Shown here: positions 1 to 6,942 of the stretch, piece after piece
Layout of the letters: each line of letters starts with the position of its first letter
Numbering within the stretch: position 1 is the stretch's first letter
From: Nitrosomonadaceae bacterium
GTDB lineage: Bacteria; Pseudomonadota; Gammaproteobacteria; Burkholderiales; Nitrosomonadaceae
Assembly (NCBI GenBank): GCA_919902625.1
Contig: CAKKRO010000024.1
Coordinates: 1-34,073 of the forward strand
Direction of reading: 5' to 3'
DNA: 34,073 nt
Program-made: the position numbers and the translations under genes
Notes under the pieces: model-generated
The model's database searches: none
What the model was told of the DNA's origin: nothing
Seen by the model: only the letters and a program-made list of their open reading frames with translations

Positions 1-248
1 CGCTGTTTGCCGGAAAAATCGACGTGGATGAAGAACTGTCCCGCCTGCAAGCGCATCTGGATGAAGTCGAACGCATCCTGAATAAAGGCGGCGCCGCCGG
101 CAAACGGCTCGACTTCATGATGCAGGAACTGCACCGCGAAGCCAACACCATCGGCTCGAAATCGGTGGATCTGGAAATATCCCGGATTTCGATGGAACTC
201 AAGGTAATTATCGAACAAATGCGTGAGCAGGTGCAGAATATTGAGTGA
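1..248 (+). CDS. yicC: YicC/YloC family endoribonuclease, C-terminal part (5' end outside the window)
   Basis: The reading frame is open from the first complete codon (base 3) to the TGA at 246-248 and has no start inside the window that fits the family, so this is the C-terminal ~81 residues of a longer protein. It carries the strongly conserved YicC C-terminal (DUF1732) signature: an acidic helix, then KGGAAGKRLDF, MMQELHREANTIGSKS and a closing helix. YicC proteins are about 290 aa and have been described as endoribonucleases linked to sRNA turnover. The gene points into the accessory region that starts at about 249; its end marks the left boundary of that islet. Identity is secure, the exact role in this organism is not. 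Confidence 0.9.
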   Translation, partial: LFAGKIDVDEELSRLQAHLDEVERILNKGGAAGKRLDFMMQELHREANTIGSKSVDLEISRISMELKVIIEQMREQVQNIE

Positions 249-312
249 TAGAGGTTAAATAAGTTTAGGTTGATTCGTTTTTTATCGTACACTTTGACTA
301 TCAGAGGCAAGT

Positions 313-1179
313 ATGTTCAATCTACTAGTTACTAGTGGCATCGGCTGGAGTTCCTCCCGTGGAACTATGAGCAGCAGTCGAACTCTCGAATTTACTGAAG
401 AGTATCTCGAAATACAGTTCGCGCCAAATGGAGTACTTGATCTACGCGCTGTAATGGAGTTGCCAACTGTCTTTGCGTGGGAGAACAGTTGGGATGGCAA
501 TCAACCATCAGCTCGAGTTGGAACTCTCACACGCATTCAACTGATCGGCCATGAGTATCAGCTTGAGTATATGTTTGATTCAGACATTCCACCGATCCCT
601 AACTCAATACTGTTCTCCACCGCTGCTGACGACTTGCACATCGACACCAAAAAAGCTAATTTTCCTGAATCTTCTCGCAATCATTGGTCCATTAAAGATG
701 TTGACCTTTTCAAGATCCTGCTAAAACACAGAATCGGTCAATGCTCCAAGCCGAAAGTATTTACCTTTACCGACGAACCTATAAATGATAACTTGGCCGC
801 CGTAATGATGCCATTTGATGCTGCCTTTACGCCGGTTTACAAAGCTCTACAAACCGCTATTGGTGAAGTGGACATGACCTGTCAACGTGCAGATGACATC
901 TGGGAAAACGATCACGTCGTTCAGGATGTCGCTCTCCTGCTCTGTAAAGCAGCAGTCGTTGTTTGCGACCTCAGCGGACGCAATGCCAATGTATTCTATG
1001 AAATGGGCATCGCGCATACGCTTGGCCGGGAGGTTATCCTGATCGCACAATCGGCAACTGATATTCCATTCGACGTGGCAGCAATCAGGCATATCAGATA
1101 TCTGCCAAACGGTGAGGGCCTAGCCAAGTTGAGCGCAGATCTGAAGCGCCGCTTGGAAACCCTGAAAGCACGAAAATAG
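313..1179 (+). CDS. Protein with C-terminal TIR-like / nucleoside 2-deoxyribosyltransferase-like domain; possible defence effector
   Basis: 288 aa. Residues ~160-250 look like the TIR / nucleoside deoxyribosyltransferase-like fold: a first strand ending in VMMPFD (164-169), RADDI (192-196), then DLSGRN (219-224) followed by NVFYEMGIAH (226-235), with E230 in the position of the catalytic glutamate of NAD- or nucleoside-cleaving relatives, and a strand REVILIAQ. Residues 1-155 match nothing I recognise; they look like a mixed alpha/beta sensor or adaptor region without a signal peptide or membrane segment. An AGAGG at 303-307 supports the ATG at 313; a second ATG at 367 (residue 19) is possible. 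The gene stands alone between yicC and higBA. Related domains occur in bacterial NADase effectors of anti-phage systems, so defence is a reasonable but unproven guess; a plain nucleoside-metabolising enzyme is the alternative. Confidence 0.72.
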   Translation: MFNLLVTSGIGWSSSRGTMSSSRTLEFTEEYLEIQFAPNGVLDLRAVMELPTVFAWENSWDGNQPSARVGTLTRIQLIGHEYQLEYMFDSDIPPIPNSILFSTAADDLHIDTKKANFPESSRNHWSIKDVDLFKILLKHRIGQCSKPKVFTFTDEPINDNLAAVMMPFDAAFTPVYKALQTAIGEVDMTCQRADDIWENDHVVQDVALLLCKAAVVVCDLSGRNANVFYEMGIAHTLGREVILIAQSATDIPFDVAAIRHIRYLPNGEGLAKLSADLKRRLETLKARK

Positions 1180-1282
1180 CATGAGTGAAACATAGCGAAA
1201 TCAATCAATGGATAGATGGAACGTTGAATAATAGGCTTCGGCGACACTTCACCTATTCTTCAGTCTGCATAAGCCCGCGTAG

Positions 1283-1302
1283 GGCGCAATCCGTATTGCG
1301 CC
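1283..1302. repeat. Perfect inverted repeat, REP/MITE-like intergenic hairpin
   Basis: GGCGCAAT-CCGT-ATTGCGCC: two perfect 8-base arms around a 4-base loop, in the 268-base gap between the TIR-like gene and higB. The surrounding words (cgtagggcgcaat, attgcgccgaatg) resemble dispersed intergenic palindromes of proteobacteria. It could act as a weak terminator for the upstream gene, but no T-run follows. No second copy was noticed in this window. Confidence 0.6.
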
Positions 1303-1413
1303 GAATGAAAACGACACCCGGTGCAATGCATTTTCCTTTTGGTACCCTACAAAACCTTATTCTCGTGTGCATTCCACCCGGAAGGAATTCACACATACTG
1401 GTAAAGTTGCTGC

Positions 1414-1441
1414 TTGAATAACATGCGTACCGTGCTATTAT
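1414..1441 (+). promoter_or_regulatory. Predicted sigma-70 promoter of higBA
   Basis: -35 TTGAAT at 1414-1419, 16-base spacer, -10 TATTAT at 1436-1441. Transcription would start at about 1447-1448, on or next to the higB ATG at 1448, so the toxin message may be leaderless or nearly so. No Shine-Dalgarno-like sequence precedes the ATG, which agrees with that reading. Confidence 0.5.
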
Positions 1442-1453
1442 GCTAGCATGATA
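1436..1453. promoter_or_regulatory. Palindromic operator overlapping the higBA -10 box and start codon
   Basis: TATTATGCTAGCATGATA is an 18-base inverted repeat with 8 of 9 base pairs symmetric; its core ATGCTAGCAT (1440-1449) is perfect. It covers the predicted -10 hexamer, start site and the toxin ATG. Antitoxins of the HigA/XRE type commonly bind such a palindrome in their own promoter, so autorepression by the HigBA complex is the likely function (inference). Confidence 0.55.
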
Positions 1454-1741
1454 GTTTCCTTCAAGAATCAAGCGACTGAAGACATTTTTAACGGAAAAAA
1501 CTCCAAGCTGGCTCGTAACTTACTTCCTCAATCTTTGTGGAAAGTGGCTTTCAGAAAGCTGGATCAACTGGATTCAGTTTTGTTTCTGGAGGAATTAAGG
1601 ATACCACCCGGTAACTATCTCGAAAGCCTGTCAGGTGACAGAAAAGGGGAATTCAGTATCCGTATCAACGATCAATATCGGGTTTGCTTCAAATGGAGTG
1701 ATTCAGGCCCTCATAATGTTGAAATTATCGATTATCACTGA
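1448..1741 (+). CDS. higB: HigB-type toxin (RelE/ParE superfamily mRNA interferase)
   Basis: 97 aa, the usual size of chromosomal HigB toxins (PF05015, plasmid-maintenance killer family). The sequence carries the family pattern through its whole length: LWKVAFRKLDQLDS, then LEELRIPPGNYLESLSGDR, and the C-terminal SIRINDQYRVCFKW and VEIIDYH. HigB toxins cleave translated mRNA on the ribosome; the small size and basic residues fit. It is the first gene of a two-gene operon, toxin before antitoxin, which is the typical higBA order. The HigA start codon lies 16 bases after the higB stop. Start at 1448 is fixed by the family N-terminus and by the promoter/operator just upstream. Confidence 0.92.
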   Translation: MIVSFKNQATEDIFNGKNSKLARNLLPQSLWKVAFRKLDQLDSVLFLEELRIPPGNYLESLSGDRKGEFSIRINDQYRVCFKWSDSGPHNVEIIDYH

Positions 1742-1757
1742 TAAAGGTCTTGTTACC

Positions 1758-2072
1758 ATGCGCATCCCAACCGATAGAGAACCTACACACCCCGGTGAAA
1801 TGCTTCGCGCCGAATTCTTGCAACCGATGGGCATCAGCCAGCGGGAATTGGCGGAGGCTATCCATGTTCCTTATCAGCGTGTCAACGAGCTGGTCAATCA
1901 AAAACGGGGTGTCACGCCGAGCACGGCGTTAAGATTGGCGAAGTTTTTCAATGTCTCCGCAGATTATTGGCTCAACCTGCAATCCCGCTGGGATTTGTAT
2001 TGGGTTCAACAATCCGAAATGGATGACATTGAATCTATCTCAGACTTTAGTCAGGTAAAAGAATTGGCCTGA
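1758..2072 (+). CDS. higA: HigA-type antitoxin (XRE-family HTH DNA-binding protein)
   Basis: 104 aa starting at the ATG at 1758, preceded by AAAGG at 1743-1747. An open frame extends upstream across the end of higB, but the N-terminus MRIPTDREPTHPGEML from 1758 is the standard HigA beginning. The helix-turn-helix lies at about residues 26-75 (ISQRELAEAIHVPYQRVNELV, with the recognition helix in the second half), followed by SADYWLNLQSRWDL, a conserved HigA tail. It neutralises HigB and, by family analogy, represses the operon through the palindrome at 1436-1453. Complete and apparently functional. Confidence 0.92.
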   Translation: MRIPTDREPTHPGEMLRAEFLQPMGISQRELAEAIHVPYQRVNELVNQKRGVTPSTALRLAKFFNVSADYWLNLQSRWDLYWVQQSEMDDIESISDFSQVKELA

Positions 2073-2555
2073 CAATGTACTCACGGATGCATTACACGCA
2101 CCGTTTAGCTTAGTGTGCGACTCGAAGAGGTAAGCAGGGCTTTGGATAGGCCGGTATCAACACGAGAATGACACAATTCACAGTTAAACAGATGAAATGT
2201 TTGCTGTCACCGTTACTTCTCACCCCCTTTGATTGGCTCCTATTCCTGCATCAATTTAAAAAAACTGTGATTTTTATCACAGCATAAATCATTCTGACTC
2301 TGTAATTTTGCTTTCTACTACAAATATAGAACAGAGTTTTGCAAAGATCTTATAAGATTTCCGTTGCACGAAGAGGTAAAGTAATTCCAGGTCTTATGTT
2401 TCAAATGATATTTCAAAATTCCCCGAAGGTTTTTCTATAGTCATCTATGTGGTTTGTAGTTTTAGGCTCTAAAACATCAAAGAGATCAACAATGACAGAA
2501 TCTTCACAGCGGGCAACAAAGTAGTCTATTTTTAAAATGTGAAAGGAGTGTAAAA
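2073..2555. other. Gene-free stretch of ~480 bases between higA and the M15 peptidase
   Basis: AT-rich sequence without a convincing gene. It contains the CRP-type palindrome at 2265-2282 and a possible -10 (TATAGA, 2325-2330). Very short open frames exist, for example a 39-codon hydrophobic one at 2168-2287 and a 10-codon one starting near 2491, but neither has a good ribosome binding site. It may hold a long 5' leader for the downstream peptidase or a small RNA; nothing in the sequence proves either. Confidence 0.5.
2265..2282. promoter_or_regulatory. Perfect CRP/FNR-superfamily binding site (TGTGA-N6-TCACA)
   Basis: CTGTGATTTTTATCACAG: a perfect palindrome with 7-base arms whose core TGTGA-N6-TCACA (2266-2281) is the textbook CRP consensus. 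Its centre (2273.5) lies about 63 bases before the start predicted from TATAGA at 2325-2330, close to but not exactly the -61.5 class I position. The first clear gene downstream is the M15 peptidase at 2556. Confidence 0.55.
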
Positions 2556-3023
2556 ATGTTAAACAGTAGAAAAATTGAAGATTTGCACCCTCAGGTGCAA
2601 AAGTTATGCAAAGAATTTCTGGCACGATGCGAAGCTGAAGGGATTGAAGTTCTCATTACCAGCACATACCGCGACCATGAATCGCAAGCAGAGCTTTACG
2701 CACAGGGTCGCACCAAACCAGGTTCCGTCGTGACAAACGCCAAACCTGGCCAATCTTGGCACAACTGGCGCGTGGCATTTGACATTGTGCCGCTTCGCCA
2801 TGGAAAGCCAGTTTGGGGCACAGCTGGAAATGGCATAGACAGCGATCCTACGGATGATAATACAGATGATCTGGAATTGTGGCAGCGCATCGGAAAAATA
2901 GGTAAATCCGTGGGACTTGAATGGGCCGGGGATTGGAAAACTTTTCGCGAGTTTCCGCATTTTCAGTATACCGGAGGCCTAACTCTTGCTGAGTTCGCAG
3001 AGGGGAAAACACTTCTAGCCTAA
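2556..3023 (+). CDS. M15 family D-Ala/L-Ala-D-Glu peptidoglycan endopeptidase, phage-lysin type
   Basis: 155 aa with a strong ribosome binding site (AAAGGAG) before the ATG. Zinc-peptidase M15 residues are all visible: SWHNWRVAFD with H69 and D76, and HFQ with H135, plus the family words TSTYRDHESQAELYAQGRT (36-53), LELWQRIG and GLEWAGDWKTF. The usual glycine of the SxHxxGxAxD motif is replaced by arginine (R72). There is no signal peptide or membrane anchor, so the enzyme would be made in the cytoplasm and need a holin or lysis for access to the wall, as with phage endolysins. No holin, spanin or other phage gene is nearby; it is probably a domesticated lysin or prophage relic. It would cut the L-Ala-D-Glu (or D-Ala) bond of the stem peptide. 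Confidence 0.88.
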   Translation: MLNSRKIEDLHPQVQKLCKEFLARCEAEGIEVLITSTYRDHESQAELYAQGRTKPGSVVTNAKPGQSWHNWRVAFDIVPLRHGKPVWGTAGNGIDSDPTDDNTDDLELWQRIGKIGKSVGLEWAGDWKTFREFPHFQYTGGLTLAEFAEGKTLLA

Positions 3024-3087
3024 CAAGTAAGGTGATTGCACAAGCGAAACGTATCTCAATGATAACTGCGGGATAAGCTTATTCACC

Positions 3088-4206
3088 TCATTGTGTCAAA
3101 GTATCGAGCGCACTGACATACGCCAGTCCCAGAGCATGCGCCACCGCTTCATGCGTCAACCGGCCTTGGCAAACATTCAGACCATTGCGCAAATGCGGAT
3201 CATCCATCAGTGCTTTGCGATAGCCTTTATTGGCCAGCGCCAGGACGAACGGCAAGGTCGCGTTATTCAGGGCAAAGGTGGAGGTGCGCGCGACCGCTCC
3301 GGGCATGTTGGAAACGCAGTAATGCACGACACCGTCTAGGATAAAAATGGGATCGGCCAGCGTGGTGGGTTTGGAGGTGGCGAAACAGCCGCCTTGGTCG
3401 ATTGCAACGTCGACCAGCACGGTGCCGCGATTCATGCGGCTGACCATTTCACGGGTCACCAGTTTGGGGGCGGCGCCTCCGGGAACCAGCACCGCGCCGA
3501 TGACCAGATCGGCGGTTGTAACATGTTCTTCCAGCGCATCTACGGTTGAGAAAACGGTATTGATTCTGGAGCCGTACTGGGAATCCAGTTGCTGCAAGCG
3601 ATGAATCGATTTATCCAGCACGGTCACATGCGCTTCCACGCCCATGGCGATACGGGCGGCATTGGTGCCGACGACACCGCCGCCGAGGACCACGACGCGC
3701 GCCGCAGGCACGCCGGACACACCGCCGAGCAGCATGCCGCGGCCGCCCTGATCCAGTTCCAGCGCATGCGCACCAGCCTGAATCGCCATGCGTCCGGCCA
3801 CTTCGCTCATCGGCGCCAGCAGCGGCAATCCGCCAAAGCTGTCGGTGACTGTTTCGTAGGCGATAGCGATACAGCCGGAATCCATTAAGCTTTTGGCTTG
3901 CACCGGATCAGGCGCGAGGTGCAGATAGGTGAATAGCACCTGCCCTGCGCGCAGCAATGGAAGCTCGGAGGATTGCGGCTCCTTGACTTTGACAATCAGA
4001 TCGGCTTTGGCGTAAATCTCCTGCGGCGTTTCCACGATCTCCGCGCCTGCGTTCCGATACTTGTCATCGCCCAAATCAATTTGCATCCCGGCGTTTTTTT
4101 GCACCATCACATGATGACCGCTGGCAACCAGCTCGCGTACCGCCGGCGGCGTCAATCCCACACGGGATTCATGTATTTTAATTTCCTTAGGCACGCCGAT
4201 ATGCAT
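3088..4206 (-). CDS. ald: Alanine dehydrogenase
   Basis: 372 aa, the normal length. NAD-dependent oxidative deamination of L-alanine to pyruvate and ammonium (reversible). Visible landmarks: MHIGVPKEIK at the N-terminus, R15 and K75 (in KVKEP) for pyruvate binding, the catalytic H96 in YLHLAPD, and the Rossmann glycines VVVLGGGVVGTNAA at about residues 170-183. A GGGAGA lies just upstream of the ATG. It is the last gene of the minus-strand run queD-tatD-ankyrin-SDR-ald; only 21 bases separate it from the SDR gene, suggesting co-transcription. Confidence 0.96.
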   Translation of the reverse strand: MHIGVPKEIKIHESRVGLTPPAVRELVASGHHVMVQKNAGMQIDLGDDKYRNAGAEIVETPQEIYAKADLIVKVKEPQSSELPLLRAGQVLFTYLHLAPDPVQAKSLMDSGCIAIAYETVTDSFGGLPLLAPMSEVAGRMAIQAGAHALELDQGGRGMLLGGVSGVPAARVVVLGGGVVGTNAARIAMGVEAHVTVLDKSIHRLQQLDSQYGSRINTVFSTVDALEEHVTTADLVIGAVLVPGGAAPKLVTREMVSRMNRGTVLVDVAIDQGGCFATSKPTTLADPIFILDGVVHYCVSNMPGAVARTSTFALNNATLPFVLALANKGYRKALMDDPHLRNGLNVCQGRLTHEAVAHALGLAYVSALDTLTQ

Positions 4207-4227
4207 CTGATTCTCCCTTTCTGTCCG

Positions 4228-4977
4228 TTAAATAATCCCGCCATTAACACCGATATTCTGTCCCGTAATCCAGCGGGCTTCGTCACTGGCCAGAAACAAC
4301 ACCACTTGAGCAATATCATCCGCTTCACCAATCCGCCCCAGGGCTGCCATCGCCGCCATGCGTTCGATGTCCGCCGCGGTTTTGCCCGCGCGGAACAATT
4401 CCGTATCGACCGGACCCGGTGAAACGGTATTGGCGGTGATGCCTCGTTTTCCTGCTTCACGGGCAAAAATCCGCGTCAATTGTTCCACGGCGGCTTTGGT
4501 TGCGGCATAAGCGCCGTATTTGGGCAGCATCAAGCGCGTCACAGTACTGGAAATAGTCACCACGCGCCCATGATCCGCCAGTTTGGTAGCCGCCTCGCGC
4601 AGCATATAAAAAACGCTCTTGAAATTCACGTCGACAATGTGATCAAACTCATCGTCCTGGATGTCCGCGATTTCCTTGAACAGCAGGACTCCGGCGTTAT
4701 TCACCAGAATATCAATCCGTCCGAAATATTCGGAAGCGATTTCAAACAGCTTCCGCACCTCAACAGGATTGCAGACATCGGCTTGCACGGCCCTGCACTC
4801 ACCGCCAGCATCCGAAATAGCGGCACAGATTTTGTCGGCTGCCAACTTATTTTCCACATAATTAATCACGACTTTTGCCCTTGCATTGGCTAAAGTTAAC
4901 GCAATCTCCGCACCGATCCCTCTCGAAGAACCGGTAACAATGGCGACTTTTCCATGCAGAGATTTCATTTTAAGCAT
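4228..4977 (-). CDS. Short-chain dehydrogenase/reductase (classical SDR)
   Basis: 249 aa. Classical SDR fold: cofactor motif TGSSRGIG at 15-22, NNAG at 93-96, catalytic serine at 143/144, Y157 and K161 (YAATK), and the PGPVDTELF segment after the active site. The basic residue in TGSSRG favours NADP(H). It resembles FabG/glucose-1-dehydrogenase-like SDRs, but the substrate cannot be read from the sequence. The start is uncertain: the first ATG (4977) or a second one three codons on (4968); neither has a strong ribosome binding site. It lies 27 bases after the ankyrin gene and 21 before ald. Confidence 0.9.
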   Translation of the reverse strand: MLKMKSLHGKVAIVTGSSRGIGAEIALTLANARAKVVINYVENKLAADKICAAISDAGGECRAVQADVCNPVEVRKLFEIASEYFGRIDILVNNAGVLLFKEIADIQDDEFDHIVDVNFKSVFYMLREAATKLADHGRVVTISSTVTRLMLPKYGAYAATKAAVEQLTRIFAREAGKRGITANTVSPGPVDTELFRAGKTAADIERMAAMAALGRIGEADDIAQVVLFLASDEARWITGQNIGVNGGII

Positions 4978-5004
4978 CTTCGAATACCAGCGGGTATACC
5001 CTAT

Positions 5005-5658
5005 TTATTCCGATACACCATGGCTTTTAAGAAATTTTACAATATTCTGATGATTGCGTTTTTCTGCCCAGTTGAGCGCGTTGTCGCCGTGCTCATTTTT
5101 AATATTCGGGTCTGCCCCATTGTAAAGCAGGAAGGTCACCGTATCGAAATGATTTCCTCTGACCGCCATCATCAGCGCAGTGGTTCCATTGTCTGAAGTC
5201 GAGTTGATATTTGCTTCAGCGGTCAACAACAATCGAATGGTCTCCAAGTGACCGCCTGAAGCGGCATAAATCAGGGGATTCCATCCGTTGTGATTAATTT
5301 CCGCCCCTCTGATATAAAACTGCCGCACCATTTCGGTCTGGCCATGATAGCTGGCTAACATGATGGCTGTTTCGCCATACCGGTTGCGAATATTCAGTTT
5401 TGCGCCGGCATGGATCAAAAGCTCCGCGAGTTTCAAATTCTTGCTTTGCGCGGCCATCATCAAGGGCGTATACCCTTCCCTATTGGGAATATCAGGACTG
5501 GCGCCTTTCTTCAGTAATGCGGATGCATCTGATACATTCCCCTTTTCTATCGCCCATATCAGGTCCTCCTGAATGCCGGCGGAAACATTGAGCGGCAGGC
5601 AAAAAAGAACTGCCACGGCCAATAGGAATAGAAAACGTGATTTAGGCCGGTCATCCAT
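5005..5658 (-). CDS. Exported ankyrin-repeat protein
   Basis: 217 aa from the ATG at 5658. A longer open frame begins at 5709, inside tatD, but the 5658 start gives a clean Sec signal peptide (positively charged MDDRPKSR, hydrophobic FLFLLAVAVLFCLPLNV, cleavage after VSA) and overlaps the tatD stop as ATGGATGA, a typical coupled start. After the signal come about five ankyrin repeats (residues ~30-215): motifs such as GYTPLMMAAQSKNLKLAELL, GETAIMLASYHG, GWNPLIYAASGGH, GTTALMMAVRGNH and GDNALNWAEKRNH. It is therefore probably periplasmic and binds a protein partner that I cannot identify. Translation is coupled to tatD. Confidence 0.88.
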   Translation of the reverse strand: MDDRPKSRFLFLLAVAVLFCLPLNVSAGIQEDLIWAIEKGNVSDASALLKKGASPDIPNREGYTPLMMAAQSKNLKLAELLIHAGAKLNIRNRYGETAIMLASYHGQTEMVRQFYIRGAEINHNGWNPLIYAASGGHLETIRLLLTAEANINSTSDNGTTALMMAVRGNHFDTVTFLLYNGADPNIKNEHGDNALNWAEKRNHQNIVKFLKSHGVSE

Positions 5659-6424
5659 TTCCGGATAGTTTGAATAAGTTAAAAAAATTATCCGTGGTCG
5701 CAGTTGCAATTTCTTCTAACGTTACGGCGCGTAACCGCGCAATCTCTTCCGCTACATGACGCACAAACGCAGGCTGATTTTGTTTGCCGCGAAACGGCAC
5801 CGGCGCAAGATAGGGTGAATCTGTTTCAATCAGCATTCTATCCAATGGAATATTCCTGGCAACTTCTTTTAAGGCTACAGCATTCTTGAATGTCACGATG
5901 CCTGAAAATGAAATATAAAAATTCATCGCCATCGCTTGTTGCGCCACTTCCCAACTCTCGGTAAAGCAATGCATCACCCCGCCCACCTGATCAGCACCCT
6001 CTTCCTGCATAATCCGCAGCGTATCGGCTGCTGCTGAGCGGGTATGAATGATCAACGGTTTATTCACTTTCCGCGCTGCGCGGATATGCTGGCGGAAACG
6101 TTCACGCTGCCATTCCAGATCGCCTTGCAAACGAAAGTAATCTAAACCCGTTTCGCCAATGGCAATCACTTTGGGATGGCGACCCAGATCAGCCAATTCA
6201 GCAGCTTGCGGTTCAATTTCATCTTCGTAATCCGGATGAACTCCGACGGAGGCAAACAAGTTTTCATGCGCTTCCGCCAAAGCGCGTACACGAGGGAAAT
6301 CCGGCAAATTAACACTGACACAAAGTGCGTGCGTCACATGATTTTCCTGCATGTTAAGTAACAGCTCATCCAGATCCTTGGCAAGATCAGGAAAATCAAG
6401 GTGACAATGTGAATCAATAAACAT
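5651..6424 (-). CDS. tatD: TatD family metal-dependent hydrolase (DNase)
   Basis: 257 aa, typical for the TatD family. TIM-barrel metallohydrolase with the N-terminal metal ligands in FIDSHCHLDF (H6, H8), then IGETGLDYFR (a metal-binding Glu), RQHIRAARKVNKPLIIHTRSA, GGVMHCFTES and the late LIETDSPYLAP with its conserved Asp. TatD enzymes are magnesium-dependent 3'-5' exonucleases implicated in DNA repair and degradation. The gene lies 23 bases after queD and overlaps the ankyrin gene by 8 bases. Confidence 0.94.
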   Translation of the reverse strand: MFIDSHCHLDFPDLAKDLDELLLNMQENHVTHALCVSVNLPDFPRVRALAEAHENLFASVGVHPDYEDEIEPQAAELADLGRHPKVIAIGETGLDYFRLQGDLEWQRERFRQHIRAARKVNKPLIIHTRSAAADTLRIMQEEGADQVGGVMHCFTESWEVAQQAMAMNFYISFSGIVTFKNAVALKEVARNIPLDRMLIETDSPYLAPVPFRGKQNQPAFVRHVAEEIARLRAVTLEEIATATTDNFFNLFKLSGNG

Positions 6425-6447
6425 GGGAGTAAAAAATCCTTTAAAAA

Positions 6448-6897
6448 TTATAGCGCCCCGCGTAGTGCATCAGCCCAACAATTGGGAGTTTCAAATAATC
6501 GCACCTGCTCGAGTTGAAGATGATTGCCGTAGCTATCCTGATAAGCTTCATCTAAAATACCAAAAGCAATCAAAGCCAGATTTTCTGCGGTGGGCTGAAC
6601 GTCGAGCACAACTGTTTTGTGACCTTCAATGGATTGAAGAAATTGCAATACCCGTGTATCCCCCGAGTAAACCAGAAAAGCATGATCCCATTGATCCACC
6701 AGTACGGATTTGGCAATACGTTTCACTTCCGAGAAATCCATGACCATGCCTTGCTCAGCAACGCCTTCGTCAGCGATAATGTTACCCGATAGTGTAATTT
6801 CGATCTTGTAGCGGTGACCGTGTAAATGGCGGCACTGGCTGTTATGCGTCGAAATACGATGACCGGCATCAAATTCCAGCTTGCGTGTGATTAACAT
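6448..6897 (-). CDS. queD: 6-carboxy-5,6,7,8-tetrahydropterin synthase (QueD / PTPS family)
   Basis: 149 aa. Second step of queuosine/preQ0 synthesis, turning dihydroneopterin triphosphate into carboxytetrahydropterin. The zinc histidines H13 (FDAGHRI), H26 and H28 (CRHLHGHRY) and the catalytic cysteine C22 are present, as are the VVLDVQPTAENLA segment and the C-terminal glutamate region EQVRLFETPNCWA. It begins the minus-strand run that continues into tatD. It is divergent from the radical SAM gene at 6943 with a 45-base intergene region, so the two may share a control region. Confidence 0.93.
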   Translation of the reverse strand: MLITRKLEFDAGHRISTHNSQCRHLHGHRYKIEITLSGNIIADEGVAEQGMVMDFSEVKRIAKSVLVDQWDHAFLVYSGDTRVLQFLQSIEGHKTVVLDVQPTAENLALIAFGILDEAYQDSYGNHLQLEQVRLFETPNCWADALRGAL

Positions 6898-6942
6898 ACG
6901 TACAATTTTAATAGCGCGAAATAAACAGGTAGGATTGTAACA

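Noticed and set aside
1185-1421. 78-codon open frame after the TIR-like gene
   Set aside because: It runs through the perfect palindrome, has no family resemblance and no good ribosome site; it reads as intergenic sequence.
2168-2287. 39-codon hydrophobic small open frame (possible small toxin or holin)
   Set aside because: No convincing Shine-Dalgarno, and its end overlaps the CRP-type palindrome, which explains the sequence better.
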